The notes below the pieces were generated by a model. It was not told the origin of the DNA. It saw only the letters and a list, made by a program, of their open reading frames with translations, and ran no database searches. From Eggerthellaceae bacterium (GTDB taxonomy: Bacteria > Actinomycetota > Coriobacteriia > Coriobacteriales > Eggerthellaceae), in assembly GCA_017434045.1 (NCBI GenBank), contig JAFRGA010000005.1:1-38250 (forward strand): a DNA stretch of 38,250 nucleotides, written 5' to 3'. Below are positions 24,548-38,250 of this stretch, in pieces. Each line of letters begins with the position of its first letter. The stretch's first letter is position 1. A program made the translations under genes and the position numbers.

Positions 24548-26308
24548 CTAATCGCGATGGAGACGCCCCTCGAGCGCCTCGTTGATGGCCTTGAGCGCTT
24601 GTATGCGGGCATATTTCTTGTCGTCGCTCTCAAGCAGGATCCATGGCGCGAACGTCGTGGAAGTGAGGCGAAACATGTCGTTGACCGCCTGCTTGTACTG
24701 CGGGTACTTGTCGCGGTTACGCCAGTCTTCCTCCGTGATCTTCCAAACCTTGGTCGGATCGACCTGGCGCGCCTCGAAGCGGCGCAGCTGCTCTTCTGGC
24801 GTGATGTCGACCCAGAACTTCAGAAGTATGGCGCCCCATTGCACGAGTTCGTACTCGAATGAGTTTATCTCGTCGTAGGCACGCGACCATTGGTCGGGCG
24901 AGGCAAAGCCCTCGACGCGTTCCACGAGTACACGGCCGTACCAGCTGCGATCGTAGATGCCCACATGGCCTGCACGGGGCAATTTGGTCCAGTAGCGCCA
25001 GAGATGCGGATGCATGAGCTCGGGCTTGGTGGGAGCCGGCGAGGGATAGACGGTGTAGGCGCGTGCGTCGATCGCCTGCGCGACACGCTTGATGTTGCCG
25101 CCCTTGCCGGCGGCATCCCAACCCTCGTACATCAGCATGAGCGGAACGCGCTTCTGGTACATCTCGAGCTCTAGCTCGTTGAAACGCGCCTGCTCCTCTT
25201 TCAGGACGATACGGTACTCTTCGTCGCTTTCGATGGCGGGCTTCGGTTTTGAGTGGTCTATCTGCGGGTATCCCGCCATGATGATGTAGTTCGAGCCGCG
25301 GGGCGCCTGGCTTCTCTGAAGCGCCGCCTCAGCCTCGGCGGCGATTCGCACGGCCTCGGCATCATCGACCTGGTTTTCCTCGGCGCCGCCTTCGGCCACG
25401 GCAGCTGCAGCACGTGCCGAGTTCTCGGCCGCTTTCCTCTGCGCTTCTTCAGCAGCTTTGTCGGGCCCTGCGGCAAGAGCGTGTTCGATGGCATCCACCA
25501 GCGCTTGCGTGATCTGCAAGTTCGCGATGCGCCTATCCTCGCCGTTCACGAGCGTCCAAGGGGCGAAAGCGAAGTTACTGCTTTCCAGCAGTCGGTCGTA
25601 GAGCTGATACGCCTGGTCATAGTACTTGGTTTCCTCGAGCTTCTCATCGGAGACGCGCCAGGCGGTGTTGGGGTTGTCCCGAAGCTTCTTCAGGCGCTTT
25701 CGTTGCGCCTCCTTGCTCACATGCACGAACAGCTTGATTACCACATAGCCATCGTCGACGAGCATTTGCTCGAAGTTATGGGCGATGCGCTGATAGCTTG
25801 CCACGACATCTCCATGGAACTCGGCACGGGCCTGCAGAGCCGCATCCTCGAGGAAGGAGCGCCCCTTCGCCTTCTTGCCCAGCTTCTCGGCTGCTTCCGA
25901 TTGACTGCTGGAGAGCTCGTAAAGAGCTTGGGCGATAGCGGTGGTATACCATCCGCGGTCATAGAAGGTGATCGTCCCCCGCTCCCCCAAAGATTGCCAG
26001 AACTCCTGCATGACAGGTTGGAAATCGGTTACACCCCACTCGCGACCCGCAAACTTGTCTGCTGCTTCAGGATCGAAGTCTTCCGTTACGTGGACCTTCG
26101 TCGCACGGGCATCAAGCTCGCACATCAAATCCGAGATGCGGCTGCCTTTTCCAGCTCCACCCCAACCTTCAAACAGGACCACGAGGCCGACACCTGCCGC
26201 GCGGGCTTTCTGCTGTAACACCACGAGCTTGCTTATGAGCTCCTTTTGTCGTGGCTTGTACTCTTCCTTCGAGGGTTTATCTATATTGAAATCTACTTGT
26301 TCAAGCAT
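24548..26308 (-). CDS. pap: Two-domain PPK2 (polyphosphate:AMP phosphotransferase-like)
   Basis: This 586-residue protein holds two PPK2 domains. Domain one (about 1-275) has FEGWGGAGKGSR at 47-57 and YDRGWYTTAI; domain two (about 340-586) has YEGWDAAGKGGNIKR near 395 and YDRSWYGRVLVERVEGF. They are joined by an Ala- and Glu-rich linker (276-335). Tandem PPK2 proteins are class II enzymes that phosphorylate AMP using polyphosphate; which nucleotide this one uses is inferred. The ATG at 26308 has AAAGGA six bases upstream. It directly follows ppk1, so synthesis and use of polyphosphate are encoded together. Confidence 0.93.
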   Translation of the reverse strand: MLEQVDFNIDKPSKEEYKPRQKELISKLVVLQQKARAAGVGLVVLFEGWGGAGKGSRISDLMCELDARATKVHVTEDFDPEAADKFAGREWGVTDFQPVMQEFWQSLGERGTITFYDRGWYTTAIAQALYELSSSQSEAAEKLGKKAKGRSFLEDAALQARAEFHGDVVASYQRIAHNFEQMLVDDGYVVIKLFVHVSKEAQRKRLKKLRDNPNTAWRVSDEKLEETKYYDQAYQLYDRLLESSNFAFAPWTLVNGEDRRIANLQITQALVDAIEHALAAGPDKAAEEAQRKAAENSARAAAAVAEGGAEENQVDDAEAVRIAAEAEAALQRSQAPRGSNYIIMAGYPQIDHSKPKPAIESDEEYRIVLKEEQARFNELELEMYQKRVPLMLMYEGWDAAGKGGNIKRVAQAIDARAYTVYPSPAPTKPELMHPHLWRYWTKLPRAGHVGIYDRSWYGRVLVERVEGFASPDQWSRAYDEINSFEYELVQWGAILLKFWVDITPEEQLRRFEARQVDPTKVWKITEEDWRNRDKYPQYKQAVNDMFRLTSTTFAPWILLESDDKKYARIQALKAINEALEGRLHRD

Positions 26309-26332
26309 GCTCCATCCTTTCAAAAGGCAAGA

Positions 26333-29287
26333 TTAGAAACCGAACAGACGAGCGAAGAAGCCCTTCTTCTTGGGAGGCATCTCCAGCTCTCGCGAAGGCT
26401 CGTCGAAGAAGTCTTCGCCCTTTTCGGCAGGTGTTTCGGCACTCTTGCCTTCGGCGGGTGCAGCATCGTTTTCCTCAATCGCTCCACCATCATCAACGGG
26501 TTCGACATCGGGTTGTTCGGTTGGAGCCCCAGCAGTTGCAGGATCCTGTTGAGGCTTTGGTTCTGGTTCTGGTTCGGGCTCTGGTTCAGCCGTCTTCTCC
26601 TCGGCCGCAGGCTCTGCTTCCGCAACTGATTCCGCTTGCGGCTCGGACTGAAGTTCGGGCTCGGGTTCCACTTCGCGTTCAGATTCCGGTTGAGGTTCTG
26701 ACTCAGGCTCGGACGCCGCAACAGCCTCAGATTCGGCTTCTGGCGCGCTAACGGTGGATTCCTCCATCTCGGCAGCTGCCTCCGCTTCTGCAGCCGCTTC
26801 GGCTTCCGCGGCAACCTCAGCTTCCGCTTGAGCCTCGGCTTCCGCCTGGGCTTTCGCTTCGCGCTCTTTCTCTGCGGCGAGTGAATTCGCCTGCGCATTC
26901 TCTATAAGGGCAGCTTGGGCGTCGAAAGGTGTCTGCGAATTGCCATCCTCGTCCAAATCGCAGAATGCGCCGAGCGGAGTGTACGTCGAATTGGGACGAA
27001 GCTCGCGCAGCTTCGCGGTGTCGTGCAGGCACGTGTCTATGTATTCCATTATGCGATTGCGAATCTCGGTATTGAGAATCGGCCAGGCAATCTCGACGCG
27101 CTTGTTTAGGTTGCGCGTCATGAGGTCGGCGCTCGACAGGTACATCGTCGTATCATCGGGCGACTCGAAGCAGTAGATGCGGCTATGCTCGAGTAGTCGC
27201 CCCACTATCGAGACGACGCGGACGTTGTCAGTCTCCCCCTTTATGCCGGGAACGATGCAGCAGATGCCGCGCACGAACAACACGACGTTGACGCCCGCGC
27301 GCGACGCATCGGAAATCTTCTCAATAACGGCCTTGTCCGTAATCGAATTTGCCTTCATGAACGCCCGACACGGCTTCCCCTCTTGCGCAAGGGCAATGAG
27401 ACGGTCGAGGTTGTTGAGCAGCATGGGCTTTATTTGGAGCGGAGCGACACAGAGCACGTTGTAGTTATCCGAGACGTTCTCGAGCTGCATGTTGCGGAAG
27501 AACTCGACAGCATCCTGACCAAAGGTCTCGTCGGTCGTGATGAAGCTCATGTCGGTATAGAGCTTCGCGGTTTTCTCGTTGTAGTTGCCCGTCCCGAGCT
27601 GGGTTATATGCTGGATGCTACCATCGTCCATCTGGCGTGTGATGCAGCAGATCTTCGAATGGACCTTGTAGTCCCTGAAGCCGTAAATGACGTTGCAGCC
27701 GGCCTGCTCGAAACGCTGCGACCACTCGATGTTGTTGAACTCGTCGAAGCGAGCGCGCAACTCGAAGAGGGCCGTGACCTCCTTGCCGTTCTCGGCAGCC
27801 ATGATGAGCGCCTCGGCGAGCTGGGACTGGCTGGCCAGGCGGTACAGAGTGATCTTGATTGAAACTACAGTTGGGTCGAACGCAGCTTCCTTCAGCAACT
27901 GTACGAACGGATCCATGCTCTCGTACGGATACGACAACAACACTTCCTTCTCGCATACTTGGTCCATGATGCGGCGGTTGCGGTCGAACGCGGCAGGCCA
28001 TGCCGGGGTGAACGGCGGGTTCGAAAGCTTCTGTCGCTTCGAGTCGCTCAAAGAGCTCCCGAGGCCCCAGGTGAAGCTGAGGTCGAGCGGCACGGTCGTG
28101 TCGTAAACCTGGCTGCGCTTGAGCCCAAGCTTCTTCAGCAGGTACTTCTGCATAACTGGCGAGAGCGGACGCTCGCATTCCAAGCGCACAGGAGCTAGGC
28201 GGGCGCGCTGCTTCAGCAAGCGTTTCATATGCTCGCGGTAGTCCTCGTCCTGCTCGTCGCCCGTCTGGTTGGCGTCGATGTCCGCATTTCGCGTCACGCA
28301 GATGACGTTCGTGTGCTTGATCTTGTACGTCGAGAAGATGTCGGGTGCGAACATCTCGATGGCATGCTCGAGCAATATGAACTGGAATCCGCGGCCTGGC
28401 AGCTCGATGACGCGTTCGCACTGATGAGGCAGGGGGATGAGGCCGAGCACGACGCCCTCGGCGCCTCCAGGGCTTCCCTTTCCCTTCTTGACCTTCTTCG
28501 CCTTCTTCTTCGTCTCTTCCGCCTGGGCTTCGTCGTCGAGTCGGACGAGGATGTAGAGCTTTCCGTTCTCGAGATGCGGGAACGGATGGCGTGGATTGAT
28601 GATCTGGGGCGAGAGGAACGGCTCGATGTTGTACTTCACCATTCCGGCCAGATAGTTGCGCTGCTCTTCCGAGAGGTCCTCGGGACGCAGGTGGCGTACG
28701 CCCTCCTTAGCCAGCGACCCACGCACGTGCTCGTAATAGCTTTCCTGTATGGGGTACAGCTCGCGGCATCGCTTGTGGATGGCCTTGATTTGCTCTTCGG
28801 TTGTCATACCCGTTTTCGAGTCCCTAACCGGGGGTTCGATGAACGAGAGATCGGTCAAGCTTCCCACGCGAACCATGAAGAACTCCCGGAGGTTACTCCA
28901 GAAGATGGATATGAAGTTCAACCGTTCGAGGAGGGGAACCGACTCGTCCGCGCCCTGATCAAGCACGCGTTCGTTGAACGTCAGCCACGAGAGCTCGCGG
29001 TTCTGCATGAAGCCCTGGCGAATCTCTACGTCCTCGTAGTCCTCTTCCTCGTCGTCTTCCTCTTCTTCAGGCTCTTCCTCCCCTTCCGCGCGCGGAGGAA
29101 CGGAGAACGTCATTGCATCAGGCTCATTAGGCTCATCGCCATCTGCCTGAGCCGGTGTTTCCTCTTCGGCGGAATTTGCATCCAGCTGGGAATCAATCGG
29201 GCTGAAGACATCGTCGGCGCTCAGCTCTTCGGATTTTGCAGCTTCGTCAATTGTGCTGGGACCGTTGGTTGTTTCTAGCTCGTTCAT
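26333..29287 (-). CDS. ppk1: Polyphosphate kinase PPK1 with long acidic tails
   Basis: PPK1 makes polyphosphate from ATP. The core (about 91-775) begins MQNRELSWLTFNERVL and contains the autophosphorylated histidine in RDYKVHSKI (543), LGTGNYNEKTAKLYTD and the second histidine in LLEHSRIYCF (701). The 984-residue protein is about 250 longer than usual. Residues 1-90 are acidic and disordered. Residues 801-984 are Glu, Ala and Pro rich, with EPEPEPEPEP near 901, and end in a basic, aromatic PPKKKGFFARLFGF. A lysine-rich insert lies at 260-271. AGAGGA precedes the ATG. It heads the ppk1-pap-sortase-purM-purN run. Confidence 0.96.
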   Translation of the reverse strand: MNELETTNGPSTIDEAAKSEELSADDVFSPIDSQLDANSAEEETPAQADGDEPNEPDAMTFSVPPRAEGEEEPEEEEDDEEEDYEDVEIRQGFMQNRELSWLTFNERVLDQGADESVPLLERLNFISIFWSNLREFFMVRVGSLTDLSFIEPPVRDSKTGMTTEEQIKAIHKRCRELYPIQESYYEHVRGSLAKEGVRHLRPEDLSEEQRNYLAGMVKYNIEPFLSPQIINPRHPFPHLENGKLYILVRLDDEAQAEETKKKAKKVKKGKGSPGGAEGVVLGLIPLPHQCERVIELPGRGFQFILLEHAIEMFAPDIFSTYKIKHTNVICVTRNADIDANQTGDEQDEDYREHMKRLLKQRARLAPVRLECERPLSPVMQKYLLKKLGLKRSQVYDTTVPLDLSFTWGLGSSLSDSKRQKLSNPPFTPAWPAAFDRNRRIMDQVCEKEVLLSYPYESMDPFVQLLKEAAFDPTVVSIKITLYRLASQSQLAEALIMAAENGKEVTALFELRARFDEFNNIEWSQRFEQAGCNVIYGFRDYKVHSKICCITRQMDDGSIQHITQLGTGNYNEKTAKLYTDMSFITTDETFGQDAVEFFRNMQLENVSDNYNVLCVAPLQIKPMLLNNLDRLIALAQEGKPCRAFMKANSITDKAVIEKISDASRAGVNVVLFVRGICCIVPGIKGETDNVRVVSIVGRLLEHSRIYCFESPDDTTMYLSSADLMTRNLNKRVEIAWPILNTEIRNRIMEYIDTCLHDTAKLRELRPNSTYTPLGAFCDLDEDGNSQTPFDAQAALIENAQANSLAAEKEREAKAQAEAEAQAEAEVAAEAEAAAEAEAAAEMEESTVSAPEAESEAVAASEPESEPQPESEREVEPEPELQSEPQAESVAEAEPAAEEKTAEPEPEPEPEPKPQQDPATAGAPTEQPDVEPVDDGGAIEENDAAPAEGKSAETPAEKGEDFFDEPSRELEMPPKKKGFFARLFGF

Positions 29288-29425
29288 AGCATCCTCTATT
29301 CGGAGAGCGGTTTATTCGCAATCCAGCTAACTATAGCGCAAGAGCCAGCTTTTATCTATGCGTCCTTGCAGCGACCATGACCAAACCAAAGCGTGATGCT
29401 TTCATTTTTGTATCGCATAGTGTGG

Positions 29426-29717
29426 CAAGCGGGAGGGTGCTTCTTCAGCCTTCCGAGCGCCCCCGAAAAACCAAGCGCATAGGAAAGCGGCTATGGGCCG
29501 AGCGCCCGGAAAACGAGCCTGTGGCTCGTTTTCAGCGAGGCCGGGCAGGCTTCATCCTGCCCCCGTACATATTTCCAGAACTATTTCCCGAATGCGCGAA
29601 GCGCAGTCGGGAACTTCGAGGCGCACGGCCAGTTAGTCGGCTCCAATTGCCGCTTTCTGTTAGCTTGGTTTGTAGGGGGATTCAAGCGAGGCGGCTGGAG
29701 AAGCACCCTCCCGCTTG
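29426..29717 (+). repeat. Structured repeat element B, between glmM and ppk1
   Basis: This 292-base element has 25-bp arms (29426-29450 with 29693-29717) that pair with a single G-U. Inside are CCGAGC/GCGAGG with tandem G.A pairs (29453-29458, 29686-29691), a C/G stem, AAACCAAGC/GCTTGGTTT (29468-29476, 29663-29671), and three further hairpins. The 48 bases at 29617-29664 are identical to element A. The middle hairpins at 29496-29562 match element C. An extra hairpin with TTCCCGA/TCGGGAA arms and a TGCGC-GAA-GCGCA core lies near 29584-29612. The reference strand is plus, opposite to both flanking genes. Confidence 0.87.
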
Positions 29718-29792
29718 ACTATCATAGACTCTAGCCATTTTCGATGCATGTACAAGCTTACAAGTACCTCAAACCTCTTATTCAACAAAAGC

Positions 29793-29824
29793 AAAGGGCA
29801 CCTGCGCTCAGGCAGGTGCCCTTT
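29793..29824 (-). terminator. Intrinsic terminator of glmM
   Basis: AAAGGGCACCTG (29793-29804) pairs perfectly with CAGGTGCCCTTT (29813-29824) around an 8-base loop. On the minus strand it is followed by a T-rich stretch (CTTTTGTTG). It lies about 30 bases after the glmM stop, the right place and orientation. Confidence 0.85.
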
Positions 29825-29851
29825 TAAAGCTGTATTTACATCGTATTTAAG

Positions 29852-31204
29852 CTAGCAAAGCTCTTTCTCGACAATGGCCGCGATGCGGTTCGTCGTCTCG
29901 TCGGCAACTTCCTGAGTTTGGGCTTCCGCCATGACGCGCACGAGCGGTTCGGTGCCGCTCGGGCGGATGAGCACGCGGCCGCTCTCGCCAAGCTCGGCCT
30001 CGACCTGCGACACAGCCTCTGCAATGGCCTCGTTGCCCACGAGTGCTTCCTTGTCTTTCACGCGAACGTTCACCAACGCCTGTGGGAAGCGTGTCATTAT
30101 CTTGACGGCTTCCTGAACGCCCTTGCCCGTGCGCTTCACTGCAGCCAGGTACTGGCATGCCGTCATCAGGCCGTCGCCGGTGGTGTTGTACTCCAACATG
30201 ATCATGTGACCTGACTGCTCGCCACCAAGGGCATAGCCCTTGTCGAGCATCTCCTCCAGCACGTAGCGGTCGCCGACCTTCGTCTGGACGACGTTGATGC
30301 CCGCATCACGCATGGCGTGGACGAAACCGAGATTGCACATGACGGTGGCGACAACGGTATTGCCCGAGAGAACACCACGATCGCGCATGTCGCGCGCGAG
30401 CAAGGCGGCCATGAAATCGCCGTCGATGACTTCCCCGCCCGGCGCCATGAGCATGACGCGGTCCGCGTCGCCATCGTGTGCGACGCCTACGTCTGCACCG
30501 CATTCCGCTATGAGTTTCTCGAGCGGCTCGAGGCAGGTGGAACCGCACCCAACGTTGATGTCCAGGCCGTCGAAATCTGTATTGATGGCTGTCACCTTCG
30601 CGCCGAGGCGCTCAAAGGCTTCGGCGCTCGTCAGCGCCGAGGCGCCGTGGCCGGCATCCAGCGCGATGTGCATGCCGGAGAAGTCGATGCCCTGCTTCTT
30701 GACGCTTTCGACCGCATGGTTAATGTAGAGATCAAGAGCCTCTTCGACGACGATCGTAATGCCGACGGCATCGCCGGAAGGCTGCTCGAATTCTTCGCTA
30801 TCGGCTGCTTCGAGGCCGCCAGCCGTGATGAAACGCTCGATATCGTCCTCGACGGCATCGGGCAGCTTGAAGCCCTTGCTGTCGAACAGCTTGATACCGT
30901 TGTACTCGGGAGGATTATGGGATGCGGAGATGACGATGCCGCCATCGGCATGCAGCTCGTTCACTAGAAACGCGACACCCGGCGTGGGAATTATCCCGGC
31001 GAGCAACGCAGTGCCCCCAGCGCTCATGACGCCAGCGCTCGCAGCTGCGTCGAGCATATCGCCGGAAAGGCGCGTATCCTTCCCGATGACAATGTTCTTT
31101 CCCATGAAGACAGCTGCAGCTTGACCCAAACGATAGGCTATCTCGCATGTCAGTTCCTTGTTTGCAACGCCGCGGACGCCGTCGGTTCCGAAAAGTCGCG
31201 CCAT
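29852..31204 (-). CDS. glmM: Phosphoglucosamine mutase
   Basis: GlmM interconverts glucosamine-6-phosphate and glucosamine-1-phosphate, leading to UDP-GlcNAc for peptidoglycan. The 450-residue protein begins RLFGTDGVRGVAN, has the phosphoserine loop GGIVISASHNPPEYNGIK, the metal site AHDGDADRVMLM, the sugar loop GGEQSGHMIML and the phosphate-binding end RVLIRPSGTEPLVRVM. The ATG at 31204 is chosen because AAGGGG lies 6 bases upstream; the frame extends further without homology. It lies downstream of rpoC, separated by a terminator and about 170 bases of leader. Confidence 0.97.
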   Translation of the reverse strand: MARLFGTDGVRGVANKELTCEIAYRLGQAAAVFMGKNIVIGKDTRLSGDMLDAAASAGVMSAGGTALLAGIIPTPGVAFLVNELHADGGIVISASHNPPEYNGIKLFDSKGFKLPDAVEDDIERFITAGGLEAADSEEFEQPSGDAVGITIVVEEALDLYINHAVESVKKQGIDFSGMHIALDAGHGASALTSAEAFERLGAKVTAINTDFDGLDINVGCGSTCLEPLEKLIAECGADVGVAHDGDADRVMLMAPGGEVIDGDFMAALLARDMRDRGVLSGNTVVATVMCNLGFVHAMRDAGINVVQTKVGDRYVLEEMLDKGYALGGEQSGHMIMLEYNTTGDGLMTACQYLAAVKRTGKGVQEAVKIMTRFPQALVNVRVKDKEALVGNEAIAEAVSQVEAELGESGRVLIRPSGTEPLVRVMAEAQTQEVADETTNRIAAIVEKELC

Positions 31205-31373
31205 TGTGAACCCCTTCTCACTCAAGCCGAACGATTTCGCCGTCGGCTTCTCTACATTTCCTACTATTTCCATTTTCGGCGAAAACCGTTTCAGATGGGT
31301 TACATTTGAGCGCTCCCTACAGAAAGGCCATTCCATCATATAAGACGGTTAGAAAAGCGCACCCATAATAAGG

Positions 31374-31399
31374 GAAGGCCACCTGATAAGGTGGCCTTC
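31374..31399 (-). terminator. Terminator-like stem after rpoC
   Basis: GAAGGCCACCT (31374-31384) pairs perfectly with AGGTGGCCTTC (31389-31399) around a GATA loop. On the minus strand it is followed by CCCTTATTATG, a weak T tract. It lies 24 bases after the rpoC stop. It likely ends the rpoBC transcript, perhaps with leakage into glmM. Confidence 0.7.
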
Positions 31400-31422
31400 G
31401 AAAAAGCTTCTATTTGGAATCG

Positions 31423-38250
<6,828 letters not shown>

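Larger units (their letters stand above)
29288..29851. other. Intergenic region between glmM and ppk1
   Basis: No gene is supported in this 564-base gap. It contains the glmM terminator (29793-29824), structured element B (29426-29717) and the ppk1 leader (29288-29425). I saw no convincing ppk1 promoter pair. Confidence 0.5.

Overview
The window is a GC-rich bacterial chromosome segment in which almost every gene lies on the minus strand. The gene set points to the class Coriobacteriia, most likely Eggerthellaceae. It has actinobacterial-style RpoB and RpoC next to a two-subunit glycyl-tRNA synthetase (glyQ and glyS), a class B sortase, BspA-type leucine-rich repeats, a surface-type domain protein and an IS21 remnant. 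The lineage is an inference from gene content, not from a database search.

Layout from left to right. Positions 1-2345 hold a broken IS21 element, with istA intact and istB cut off just after its Walker A motif. Position 2493 starts the only convincing plus-strand gene, an orphan protein with a possible DUF4430-like domain. A bidirectional terminator at 3407-3433 separates it from glyS, glyQ and lepB. Then come trmD, rimM, khpA and rpsP under a clear promoter at 9372-9400, an LRR gene, and the SRP and chromosome cluster ffh, ftsY, smc and rnc. Upstream of these are plsX, rpmF, a DUF177 gene and a coiled-coil DivIVA-like gene with its own promoter. Next come an XdhC-family gene, purN, purM, sortase, a two-domain PPK2 kinase and PPK1, which may form one long operon from ppk1 to purN. 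The right end holds glmM, rpoC and a 5'-truncated rpoB that runs off the window.

Three features stand out. First, RpoC carries a C-terminal helix-hairpin-helix domain that aligns with the C-terminal domain of the RNA polymerase alpha subunit and keeps most of its DNA-contact residues. Second, three gene-sized gaps (7296-7490, 17344-17588, 29426-29717) hold related, highly structured elements. They have long terminal stems of unrelated sequence, compensatory base changes in inner stems and a recurring tandem G.A motif, so they look like an undescribed structured RNA or hairpin repeat family. Third, RpoB has a replaced and longer segment at the position of fork loop 2.

Functionally the window covers protein targeting (ffh, ftsY, lepB), ribosome and tRNA maturation (rpsP, rimM, trmD, rpmF, rnc), chromosome organisation (smc), transcription (rpoB, rpoC), polyphosphate metabolism (ppk1 and PPK2), purine synthesis (purM, purN), and precursors of the envelope (glmM, plsX). 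All functional assignments come from reading protein motifs. No search or folding program was run.
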